The notes beneath the pieces are model-generated. The model ran no database searches and was not told the origin of the DNA. It worked only from the letters and a program-made list of their open reading frames with translations. A stretch of DNA of 64,000 nt from CAVRXZ01 sp963773035 (GTDB taxonomy: Bacteria; Acidobacteriota; Vicinamibacteria; Vicinamibacterales; CAVVIG01): positions 259,503 through 323,502 of the forward strand of contig CAVYZX010000005.1 of assembly GCA_963773035.1 (NCBI GenBank), read 5' to 3'. Of the stretch, positions 35,472-43,665 are shown in pieces (position 1 is the stretch's first letter; every line of letters begins with the position of its first letter). Both the position numbers and the translations under genes were made by a program.

Positions 35472-37913
35472 ATGAGCCTCTTTCTCGATCTACGATTCGC
35501 CTTGCGGTCACTCGCCCGAGCCAAGGGCCTCACCTTCACCGTCGTTCTCACGCTGGCCCTCGGCATCGGCGCCAACGCCGCCATCTTCAGTGTCGTCCGG
35601 GGCGTCCTGCTGAGGCCGCTCGTCAACCGCGACCAAGACCGGCTCATCTACGTCCGCCAGAGCGCCAAGGGCATTGGCGTGGAGAACGCCAACTTCTCGG
35701 TCCCCGAGCTGCGAGATCTTCAGGCGCGAGTGACGACCCTCAGCGCGTTCGGCGATTTCTCCACCATCGAGTTCACCATGCTCGGCCTCGGCGAGCCGCG
35801 CTCGGTGAGCGCCGGCGTGGTCGGCGGGTCCTACTTCGACGTCATGGGCCTCCGCTCCGTAATGGGACGGCTGCTCAACGCCGGTGATGATGGGCCGAAG
35901 GCCCAGGGCGCGGTGGTGCTCACGTATCGCTTCTGGACCACTGCGTTCAGGAGCGATCCTGCGGTCATCGGCAAGACCGTCAGGCTGAGCGATCGCCCCG
36001 CCACGATTGTTGGCGTCCTCGAACCCTCCGTGCCCTATCCGCAGGAAACAGAGATCATCGCCAACGTCGTGACGAGCCCGCACCATCTCGACGCGACGAT
36101 GGTAGACGGACGGGTGCATCGGATGACCGAGCTCTTCGGCCGGTTGTCCCCTGGCGTTGACCTTGAAACGGCTCGCGCGGAGCTTCGTGCCGTGCACGGC
36201 GCCATCGTGAAAGCACATCCGGAGTCGTATCAGACGCAGGCGGACTTTCGCATCGATGCGGTGAACCTCCGCGACCAGATCACCTCGCCCGCCCGAACCA
36301 TCCTGCTGGTGCTGCTCGCCGCATCGGCGCTGGTTTTCATCGTCGCCTGCTCGAACGTCGCGAATCTGATCCTCGCGCGCGCGGTTCGCAGGGAGGCGGA
36401 ACTGGCTGTTCGCGCTGCGCTTGGCGCCGGCACCGGCGCGCTCCGACGAACGCTCCTGGCCGAAAGCCTGGTGCTGTGCGGGGCGGGCGCCGTTCTGGCC
36501 ATCATCATCGCGCGGCCCATGGTTTCCGTGCTCGCTCGCTACGCCGCCCGCTTTTCCGTGCGCGCCAACGATGTGACGGTGGATGCGAGCCTGCTCTGGG
36601 TGGGCGTCATCCTCGCGGTGGCCGCCGCCGTTCTTCTCGCATTCGTGCCGCGCCTTCCATCGGCGGAGTCGGCAAGCGGACTGGGTCTGTCGAGCGGCAG
36701 CGCGCGGATCACGACGGGCACTAAACGCCGCCTGCGCGTGTTCGCGGTCACGCAGATCGCCGCGTCCTTCGTCCTGCTCACGGGCGCCGGCATGCTCATC
36801 ACCACGCTCTTTGCGCTGCAGCGGCAGCAGACCGGCTTCAGAGGCGACGTGCTGGCCGTCAACGTCCCGGTTGTGTCCTACACACGGAAGCCCGAAGAGA
36901 TCACCGCGTTTTACAGAGAGGCGATTCGGCGCATCTCGGAGTTGCCCGGCGTGGAGCAGGTGGCTCTCGGGACTGCGGTGCCATGGCGGGATCCGGGATT
37001 CTTCGCAGCGCAGTTCACGGCGGAGGGATACCGGAAAGCCAACGGCGAAGAGGATCCGCGGGCGCGGTTCCGGACGGTGTCGCCGGGATTCTTCTCAGCG
37101 CTGGGCGTTCGGATCCTCGCCGGCCGTGATTTCAACGACAACGACCGCCGTGACGGCGAGAGAGTGGTCATCGTCAGCCAGAGTCTCGCGCAGCGGATGT
37201 TCGCGAACATGGACGCCGTCAATCGCCGGCTGATGTGGACGGATCCGGTTACGAAGTTCATCGGCGTGAGCACCGATCCGAGACGCATCGTGGGTGTGGT
37301 CCCCGACGTGGACGACGAGAACATCGTGCCGAAGCCAACGATGACGGTGTACCAGCCGATGGAGCAGGAGATGATCGGCGGCCGGCTCTTCGTGCACGCG
37401 AAGAGGGATCCGTATGCGCTGGTCCCGAGCATCACGAAGGTTATTCGGAGTCTCGCGTCGGATCAGCCAGTGGAGCGCGCGGCAACTCTGGACGATGTGC
37501 GCGCGGAGGTGCTGTCGCCCAATCGCATCAACGCGCTTGTGTTCAGCGGATTCGCCGGTGTCGCGCTCGCCATCGCGGTCGTCGGCGTCGCAGGCGTTCT
37601 GGCGTTCTCCGTAAGCGCCAGAACGCGTGAATTCGGAATCCGCCTCGCCGTCGGGTCCACGCCATCGGCGCTGCTGGCGCGCATCTTGAGAGAAGGCGCC
37701 TTGATTGGCGTCAGCGGGATCGTCACGGGCGCGGTCGTCGGCATGGCGCTCGCGCGCGTCGTCAGCAGCTATATCACCGAGATAGAGATTCCAGGGGTGG
37801 TGCCGATCGTCGGTGCCGCTGCAGTCCTCGTAGCAGCGGCGATTCTCGCGTCGCTGATGCCGGCGGCGAGGGCGTCACGGGTGGACGTGATTAGCGCGTT
37901 GAGAGGGGAATAG
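35472..37913 (+). CDS. ADOP/MacB-like FtsX-type ABC permease
   Basis: 813 residues. The N-terminal LRFALRSLARAKGLTFTVVLTLALGIGANAAIF is the hallmark of the acidobacterial duplicated orphan permease (ADOP) family. A MacB-type periplasmic domain follows, then FtsX helices at about 280-420 (ARTILLVLLAASALVFIVACSNVANL, RRLRVFAVTQIAAS), a second periplasmic domain, and C-terminal FtsX helices ending ASRVDVISALRGE. No ATPase gene is adjacent, as usual for orphan ADOPs. Probably part of an envelope efflux or lipoprotein-handling system. The start ATG is preceded by GGTGAGC at normal distance. Confidence 0.9.
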   Translation: MSLFLDLRFALRSLARAKGLTFTVVLTLALGIGANAAIFSVVRGVLLRPLVNRDQDRLIYVRQSAKGIGVENANFSVPELRDLQARVTTLSAFGDFSTIEFTMLGLGEPRSVSAGVVGGSYFDVMGLRSVMGRLLNAGDDGPKAQGAVVLTYRFWTTAFRSDPAVIGKTVRLSDRPATIVGVLEPSVPYPQETEIIANVVTSPHHLDATMVDGRVHRMTELFGRLSPGVDLETARAELRAVHGAIVKAHPESYQTQADFRIDAVNLRDQITSPARTILLVLLAASALVFIVACSNVANLILARAVRREAELAVRAALGAGTGALRRTLLAESLVLCGAGAVLAIIIARPMVSVLARYAARFSVRANDVTVDASLLWVGVILAVAAAVLLAFVPRLPSAESASGLGLSSGSARITTGTKRRLRVFAVTQIAASFVLLTGAGMLITTLFALQRQQTGFRGDVLAVNVPVVSYTRKPEEITAFYREAIRRISELPGVEQVALGTAVPWRDPGFFAAQFTAEGYRKANGEEDPRARFRTVSPGFFSALGVRILAGRDFNDNDRRDGERVVIVSQSLAQRMFANMDAVNRRLMWTDPVTKFIGVSTDPRRIVGVVPDVDDENIVPKPTMTVYQPMEQEMIGGRLFVHAKRDPYALVPSITKVIRSLASDQPVERAATLDDVRAEVLSPNRINALVFSGFAGVALAIAVVGVAGVLAFSVSARTREFGIRLAVGSTPSALLARILREGALIGVSGIVTGAVVGMALARVVSSYITEIEIPGVVPIVGAAAVLVAAAILASLMPAARASRVDVISALRGE

Positions 37914-37971
37914 AAGAAGGAAGGAATCATGCCCACGGCCAAGGAGTGCATAAAGGCCACGTTGGCGGCCG

Positions 37972-38409
37972 TCAGGAAATCGCGGTAGGACGGCGGCCAG
38001 TTGTCAGCGCAAACACCATGAAGACACCGCTAGCGAGGGCCACGATCGCCCCCGCACGCAGAAGTGCGGGACGCATGGTCTCCCATTCAAGGACCGTTTG
38101 CGCGTGTTCAGGCCCAAGGATCGTCGCCGAAAGTCCTTGCATGCACATCAGGGCGCCCAACAAGCGCAGAGTCTTTGGCGCACGAGAGGCCGTGGCGCCC
38201 AGGATCACCACGAGTCCCATCGCCAAACGGACAGCGCCAGCAGTGTAGAGTCCAGTCGGCGTGGCAAAGTTGTGTCGCCGAACGGAGGTCACACTATCCG
38301 GCGAAACGAGGCCGACCACGCCGATAACAACAGTGAAGAGGGCGACGAGCAACGCAGCCATCCTCATTGGGGGGCCGATACGGTCAGCCCACGAAGGCCT
38401 GTCAGTCAT
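37972..38409 (-). CDS. Small integral membrane protein, unknown
   Basis: 145 residues with four hydrophobic segments (MAALLVALFTVVIGVVGLV; GLYTAGAVRLAMGLVVILGA; TLRLLGALMCMQGLSATIL; LLRAGAIVALASGVFMVFAL). No domain recognised. Convergent with the permease gene. Confidence 0.65.
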   Translation of the reverse strand: MTDRPSWADRIGPPMRMAALLVALFTVVIGVVGLVSPDSVTSVRRHNFATPTGLYTAGAVRLAMGLVVILGATASRAPKTLRLLGALMCMQGLSATILGPEHAQTVLEWETMRPALLRAGAIVALASGVFMVFALTTGRRPTAIS

Positions 38410-38841
38410 GCCGCTGACTGTACACCCTACGCGGCTCTCTGGGCTTCCGACTCCTTCCGAGCTCGGGTCAACGTTGAGACCACCGAGGGTGACGCATTCG
38501 AGCGTCTGTCCACCATCCTCAACGAACTCGGACGATGGGCGCGACCTGATGAAGGAATGCGCGTGGTCAAAGTCGCCGCGTTGTGATCGGCCAACCTCCC
38601 ATTCACATTGGATGTGAGGCCGACGTAGGCGACAAGCATGCTAGCGATTCCCGGGAATCTGTCGAGAAGGTGGCAGTTTCTGCAATGCGTGGAGGACTGA
38701 AGGCGGTGAAGTTTTCGATATGCTTGCAGCCCAGATGTTCGCGAGTTGGAACCGGATAGCGTCTTGGCTACGGCAGATCTACGGACTCCAATGAAACCGC
38801 GGAAGAACGGCTTCGATGAGGAGCAATGACTTTCGGCCTTT
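38410..38841. other. Intergenic region with gene fragments and a repeat copy
   Basis: 432 bases. On the minus strand 38586-38645 encodes VAYVGLTSNVNGRLADHN, which matches the core of a GIY-YIG nuclease domain but stops matching on both sides. The plus strand 38430-38586 has an open stretch ending FERLSTILNELGRWARPDEG of unknown origin. Repeat copy 2 lies at 38727-38809. This looks like a rearrangement scar with no intact gene. Confidence 0.4.
38727..38809 (+). repeat. Dispersed repeat, copy 2
   Basis: Shares GCCCAGATGTTC, AGTTGGAACCGGATAG, CTTGGCTACGG and GACTCCAA with copy 1 at 35117 and aligns with copy 3 at 43449. Same strand as both. It lies just downstream of the WD40-type kinase gene's stop. 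Confidence 0.6.
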
Positions 38842-41800
38842 TCACTTTCCATTCACACGCTGTTTCAGCTCCTCGAACCAGTGCTCGACGACGACCATGC
38901 TGGCCGGCGTTGCGTTCGGATCGCCGACTGCGCTGTCTTTGAGCATCAGGAACCGCTTGCCGTCCGCGGACACGTCGTACGAGCGCGGGGGAAATGGTGT
39001 CGAGTATTTGGCGTCGAACACCTTCGCCGGCTTGCCCGCGCTGAACGTCGATCCGGATGTCTGGACCGGCACCGCGGTGAGCGTATTCGATGCATCAAGG
39101 TAGAACAGCTCGCGACCGCTCCGCGCCCACGCGGGGCGGGTCCCGCCCGTCGTCGAGATCTGCCAGCGGCCGCTGTCTACCTGCGGGAACGGCCGCACGT
39201 AGACCTCGCTCCGCCCCGGCTCACCCGCCGCCGACTGGTACGCGAGGTAACGACCGTTGGGCGAGAACTCCGCCCAGCCTCCGTCGAACAGGGTCTGGGC
39301 GGGCGGCTCCACGCGTGCCGGGCTCGCACTGGGCGATGGGCCGGGTCCCGGTCGGCTCGCGGCGCCCACCATGGGATACAACCGGACCCGCCAAGCAGGT
39401 CCGGGCGCCATCTGGGTTGAGGCCGCCATGGACAATCTTTCGTTGCCGACGACAAGTGTCCCGTCCGGCGAGATGGACGATGAGAACTGCTGGTTCGCAC
39501 TCGTCGTCAGCCGGTCGGCGACACCGGTGCCGTCGACGGCTTGGCCGTACAGGTTGGAGAGGCCCGCGCGGTTCGACGAGAAGATGAACCGCCGGCCGTC
39601 CGGTGTCCAGAGCGCCAGTGAATCGGAGCCAGGTGCGAAGGTCAAGCGCGTCAGCGTCTCCCGCTCGAAGTCCCACATCCAATTGTCGTTGCTCTCCTGA
39701 TCGCTGATGCCGATCAGTAGACGCGTACCGTCAGGCGATATCCGCGGAGTACCGTACGCGCGCAGCGGGGCTTTGATCGGTTCCTCGTGCCCCTTCCGGT
39801 CGACCCACACGAGCGACCGTGGCGACATCTGCACGCTCACACCACCCGGCACGTAGAAGAGCGTGCCCTGCCGCGACACGGCGTAGTTAGCGGCGCCGCT
39901 CGGCTTGATCATCACCTGCTCGACAACCGTCACGGGATCGCCGAGTACCTCGAGTCGTTCGGGATCGAAGCGCACGGCGCGCAACGTGCCGGCCGCAGCG
40001 TAGACCAGGTACCCGGCCTGCCCGGTGCCGGCCGAGGGATTAACGTACTCGGCCTGGCTGCCGCCACGGACGAGCGTCTTCCGGCGGCCGGTTCTCAGGT
40101 CGAGTACGGCCACCTGCGCGTTGTCCGCCTGGCCCGCTGTCATGATCGTCAGCAGCACACCGCGGCCACCCGGCAACACGGACGGGAACCCATGGTCGGT
40201 CTCGCCCTGCGCAGCGTCAGGCGTCGTCAGGATCGTCGGTTCACCGCCGTCCGCCGACACGCGCCATAGACCGGTTCTCGGGTCGTTTGTAGCGAACACG
40301 ATCGTGCTGTCGTCGCTCCAGCTTGCGCCGAGTGGCGCTCCGGTGACCTCGCCGAGTGTGATCGCCGGTCCCCCGCTGATTGACACCTTCTTGAGCTCCG
40401 TGGGCGTGAAGAACCCGATCCAGCGACTGTCGGGGGAAAAGAACATCCCAAGTGCGCCCATGCCGGGGAGTTCGCGCGCGTCGAGCTGATCGATTGCCCT
40501 CACTATCACTGCCAGGCCGACGGTCGGAGCCCCACGGCCCAGGTAAACGAGGTGCCGGCCGTCTGGTGACAGGGCGAGGTCGCGATCGGAGCTCGACACA
40601 TTCAGCGGCTGGGCCGGCGACGCCATGATCGCAAACCGCGACGACAGGACGGGCGCCTGCTGCGCGGGCCGCATCAGGGTCCACACGACGAGCGCGGCGA
40701 TCACCGCGACGCCGGACAGCGCCGCGACCGCCACCGGCGTGACGCGACTTGCCGGCGTCGCCGCACGTGCGAGCGTCTCGGCGGCCGGGGACGCCATCGC
40801 GTCGTCGATCTCCAGTCGAGCATTGGACGCCGAATCGAGTCGTCTCTTGCGATCCTTTTCCAAACACCGCCGCAGTAATCTGCGGATCGGTACAGGCGTG
40901 TCGGCCGGCAGCATCGTCGGGTCCGGCTCGCGTTCGAGAATCGCGGCGAGGGTGTCGGAGATGGTGTCGCCGGCGAACGGCGCGCGGCCCGTGAGCATTT
41001 CGTAGAGCACGCAGCCGAACGACCAGATGTCCGTTCGCCTGTCCAGCGACTGGCCACGCGCCTGTTCCGGGCTCATGTAGGCCGGGGTGCCCAGGACGGT
41101 CCGCTCGCCGAGATCAGTTGCGGTCAGCCTCGGTGACCCTGAGAGGTCAGACTGTGGGGCGCCGTCCCACACCTTCGCCAGCCCGAAGTCGAGCACCTTA
41201 ACCACCCCATTGCGGGCGATCTTGATATTCGCCGGCTTGAGGTCGCGATGAATGATGCCCTTCTCGTGCGCCGCTTCCACCGCTTCGGCAATTTGACGCG
41301 CGATGGTCAACGCCTCTTCCAGCGAAATCGGCCCGAGTGCGATGCGGTCTGCGAGCGTCGGCCCATCGATCAGCTCCAATACCAGCGCCTGCGCGCCGTT
41401 TGACTCTTCGAGGCCGTAGATAGCGCCGATGTTCGGGTGATTGAGGGTGGCGAGCAGTTGCGCTTCGCGTGTGAACCGCGCCAGGCGGTCAGGATCGAGG
41501 GCGAACCGCTCGGGCAACACCTTCAGGGCGACGATGCGATTCAGTTTCGTGTCGCACGCGCGATAAACCTCGCCCATGGCGCCCGCACCAAGCGGGGCGA
41601 CGATTTCGTAGGGACCCACTCGAAGGCCAGGGGTGAGGACTGCGGGAGACAGCGTGTGGTCCATCGACGCCGGTGGGGCAGTGAGAGCATCGGCAAGCAC
41701 CAGCTCACTGGCGACGGGCAGCTGATCGAGGAAGCTGACGTCCGAGGTGTCCGACGTTAACAACGACTCGACTTCACGACGCAACGCCGCGTCGTCACCA

Positions 41801-41895
41801 GTCGCAGCGGCCAGAAAGGCGTCGCGCTCTTCGATTGGCTGTTCCGCAGCGGCCTGAAACAGCGCCTTCACTCGCGGCCATCGCTCGTCGGTCAC
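38842..41895 (-). CDS. Ser/Thr protein kinase with TolB/WD40-like propeller
   Basis: 1017 residues. N-terminal about 75 residues (WPRVKALFQAAAEQPIEERDAFL) are the leader common to sigma-coupled kinases. Kinase domain: LGAGAMGEVYRA, VALK, HRDLKPANIK, DFGLAK, SPEQ. A transmembrane helix (VAVAALSGVAVIAALVVWTLM) is followed by an extracytoplasmic propeller of PD40-type blades (GRHLVYLGRG, SPDSRWIGFFT, ISPDGTRLLIG). Start overlaps the sigma factor stop (GTGA), so the pair is co-translated. Likely an envelope-sensing kinase. Confidence 0.9.
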   Translation of the reverse strand: MTDERWPRVKALFQAAAEQPIEERDAFLAAATGDDAALRREVESLLTSDTSDVSFLDQLPVASELVLADALTAPPASMDHTLSPAVLTPGLRVGPYEIVAPLGAGAMGEVYRACDTKLNRIVALKVLPERFALDPDRLARFTREAQLLATLNHPNIGAIYGLEESNGAQALVLELIDGPTLADRIALGPISLEEALTIARQIAEAVEAAHEKGIIHRDLKPANIKIARNGVVKVLDFGLAKVWDGAPQSDLSGSPRLTATDLGERTVLGTPAYMSPEQARGQSLDRRTDIWSFGCVLYEMLTGRAPFAGDTISDTLAAILEREPDPTMLPADTPVPIRRLLRRCLEKDRKRRLDSASNARLEIDDAMASPAAETLARAATPASRVTPVAVAALSGVAVIAALVVWTLMRPAQQAPVLSSRFAIMASPAQPLNVSSSDRDLALSPDGRHLVYLGRGAPTVGLAVIVRAIDQLDARELPGMGALGMFFSPDSRWIGFFTPTELKKVSISGGPAITLGEVTGAPLGASWSDDSTIVFATNDPRTGLWRVSADGGEPTILTTPDAAQGETDHGFPSVLPGGRGVLLTIMTAGQADNAQVAVLDLRTGRRKTLVRGGSQAEYVNPSAGTGQAGYLVYAAAGTLRAVRFDPERLEVLGDPVTVVEQVMIKPSGAANYAVSRQGTLFYVPGGVSVQMSPRSLVWVDRKGHEEPIKAPLRAYGTPRISPDGTRLLIGISDQESNDNWMWDFERETLTRLTFAPGSDSLALWTPDGRRFIFSSNRAGLSNLYGQAVDGTGVADRLTTSANQQFSSSISPDGTLVVGNERLSMAASTQMAPGPAWRVRLYPMVGAASRPGPGPSPSASPARVEPPAQTLFDGGWAEFSPNGRYLAYQSAAGEPGRSEVYVRPFPQVDSGRWQISTTGGTRPAWARSGRELFYLDASNTLTAVPVQTSGSTFSAGKPAKVFDAKYSTPFPPRSYDVSADGKRFLMLKDSAVGDPNATPASMVVVEHWFEELKQRVNGK

Positions 41896-42482
41896 GGTCG
41901 AACCTCGGAGCCGAGCTCACGATTGAGCCACGCTTTCGCGGTGCGCCAGTCGCGCTTGACGGTCGACGGGGACACGCTGAGAACATGTGCCGCTTCCTCG
42001 ATCGTGAGTCCGCCAAATGCACGAAGCTCGACGATTTTGGCCAGTTCAGCGTCGACCGTTTCCAAGCGGTCGAGCGCGTGATCCAACGCGAGGATGGGCA
42101 TCTCGTTTGACGCGGGTACGTCTTTGGCTTCATCGATTGACACACAGCGCACACCCTCGCCCCGTTTGCTCGCGCCGTGACGACGGGCGTGATCGACCAG
42201 GATGCGGCGCATGACCTGCGCCGCGACACCAAAGAAATGCGCTCGATTCTGCCAATCGACCTGGCGTTGGTCGACGAGCCGGATGTACACCTCATGAACA
42301 AGGGCCGTCGGCTGCAAGGTGTGTTCGGCCCGCTCGCGCCGAAGCTGGCGCGCGGCCACGCGGCGGAGCTCCGCATAGACGAGTGGCAGCAACTGATTGA
42401 GCGCAGTCCGGTCGCCGCGACTCCAATCACCGAGCAGTGCCGTGACGTCGCGAGGCGAGACCATCGGAGCCTTCTTCATCAA
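41892..42482 (-). CDS. ECF-type RNA polymerase sigma factor (TIGR02999-like)
   Basis: 196 residues. Region 2 reads LQPTALVHEVYIRLVDQ with HFFGVAAQVMRRILVDHARRH, the signature of the acidobacterial/planctomycete sigma-70 ECF subfamily. Region 4 is LRAFGGLTIEEAAHVLSVSPSTVKRDWRTAKAWL. No anti-sigma factor is adjacent; the overlapping kinase gene probably takes the regulatory role. Targets unknown. Confidence 0.9.
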   Translation of the reverse strand: MMKKAPMVSPRDVTALLGDWSRGDRTALNQLLPLVYAELRRVAARQLRRERAEHTLQPTALVHEVYIRLVDQRQVDWQNRAHFFGVAAQVMRRILVDHARRHGASKRGEGVRCVSIDEAKDVPASNEMPILALDHALDRLETVDAELAKIVELRAFGGLTIEEAAHVLSVSPSTVKRDWRTAKAWLNRELGSEVRP

Positions 42483-42654
42483 TTGGATCGAAGCTCAAGC
42501 ATAGCACCGGGGGGACTCGACCACAGGCTTTTTGCCCCGTTGACCCGTTATGGACGCCCCTTGCGCGATCTCCTATAGGCGACGCTCTCAAGGGCGTCGG
42601 TGCGTTGGGCATGGGGATAGTAAGAAAACGGGCGGCAACGCCGAAGGAGGGTGT

Positions 42655-43167
42655 ATGAAATTCGTGGCTATTGGGTGTCTCTGTGCTGGGACGTTGGCCG
42701 CCGTCGGGTGTGCTGACGGACGCGCGGTTCCGACAAGTCCAAGCGCGACCTCGGCTCTGTCTGGCGTGGCCGCGACTACGTTCGGCGGTACCGCCGCAGC
42801 AGCGGCGTCTTTCCCGCGAAGCGGAGCTCTCCAGGTGACGAAGGAGTGCTCGCAGTTCAACGGCACGGATGGGACGTTCTGCACGATCACGTCCTCGAAC
42901 CTCGCTGCAATCGAAGTCGGCTCGAGGGTCATCTATGCCACTGTGAACGGTTTTGGGGATCTCGACAGTGACGTGGTCCTCGACCTGCCGGGACCAGGGA
43001 ACAACGCCGCGTTCGGCCACTGCACACTCAACGCCTCTGTCAGCCGTTGCACGTTCTCGGGCGGGACCGGGAAGTTCACGCACTTCCATGCAACAGTGGC
43101 GGTCTCGTACCTGGGTGGGCCCGATTATGGCTGGGACGGGAACTACAGCTTCAGTCCGCGCGATTAA
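42655..43167 (+). CDS. Exported lipoprotein, function unknown
   Basis: 170 residues from the ATG at 42655 (GGAGG about 6 bases upstream). Lipobox AVGC after a 19-residue leader. A low-complexity Ser/Ala/Thr linker precedes a beta-rich domain (TVNGFGDLDSDVVLDLPGPG, FGHCTLNASVSRCTFSGG, FHATVAVSYLGG), with cysteines suggesting two disulfides. It resembles small allene-oxide-cyclase-like barrel proteins in pattern only. Divergent from the sigma factor. Confidence 0.7.
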   Translation: MKFVAIGCLCAGTLAAVGCADGRAVPTSPSATSALSGVAATTFGGTAAAAASFPRSGALQVTKECSQFNGTDGTFCTITSSNLAAIEVGSRVIYATVNGFGDLDSDVVLDLPGPGNNAAFGHCTLNASVSRCTFSGGTGKFTHFHATVAVSYLGGPDYGWDGNYSFSPRD

Positions 43168-43448
43168 GCCGAGAATTGTTTCTACCCCCGTGCGCGCTTC
43201 ATCGCAGGACCGACAGGAAGAACGCGTTTCGGACGACCCATCCGCGGACTGCGCGCCGGGCACCGCTCCAGCGCGTCAGACTCCGGCCGACAGACGGACT
43301 GCCGTCATAGAAACGACGCAGTCGTTGCAATGCCCTCGAGAACGACTTGTCGCGGTTTCTGCGATAGATGCGCGTTTGCGGCGGTCCGCCTTCGCGGCTT
43401 CGCCGCTACGGCGGGCAACCTCCGCCTGAATCATGAGCGGAGGTTGGT

Positions 43449-43528
43449 GGCCCAGATTTTCCCCAGATGGAACCCACTGACCAGCTGGATGCGCCAAATC
43501 GAAGACTTCCAAAGAGCCGCGTAAAACG
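43449..43528 (+). repeat. Dispersed repeat, copy 3
   Basis: GGCCCAGATTTTCCCCAG, ATGGAACCCA, CAGCTGGATGCG and CTTCCAA align with copies at 35117 and 38727. A short frame here reads QIFPRWNPLTSWMRQIEDFQ. It runs directly into the att-like repeat. Confidence 0.55.
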
Positions 43529-43581
43529 GTTTGCTAAGCGGAAGTCCGCCTCTCGGACATCTTTGATTTTCTCGCAAATCC
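43527..43581 (+). repeat. Att-like 55-bp direct repeat, left copy
   Basis: Starts CGGTTTGCTAAGCGG, which contains the TTGCTAA of a tRNA-Ser(GCU) anticodon loop, and continues CGCCTCTCGGACATC to GCAAATCC. About 47 of 56 aligned positions match the copy at 58494-58548, same orientation, 15 kb away. Candidate attachment or recombination scar. Confidence 0.5.
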
Positions 43582-43665
43582 AACCGTCTCAACAAGTCCT
43601 TCGATCAGACGATTTGGGCTCCTGCGTGCGCGACAATCATCTCTCCGACGGCCAGGCCGCTGACT

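Larger units (their letters stand above)
43168..43665. other. Intergenic region with hairpin, repeat and att-like site
   Basis: 498 bases without an intact gene. It holds a perfect 9-bp stem at 43417-43425 / 43437-43445 (AACCTCCGC ... GCGGAGGTT, 11-nt loop), the dispersed repeat copy 3 at 43449-43528, and the att-like 55-bp repeat at 43527-43581. The preceding CGGCTTCGCCGCTACGGCGG stretch can also fold. It marks the left boundary of the possible island. Confidence 0.5.
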
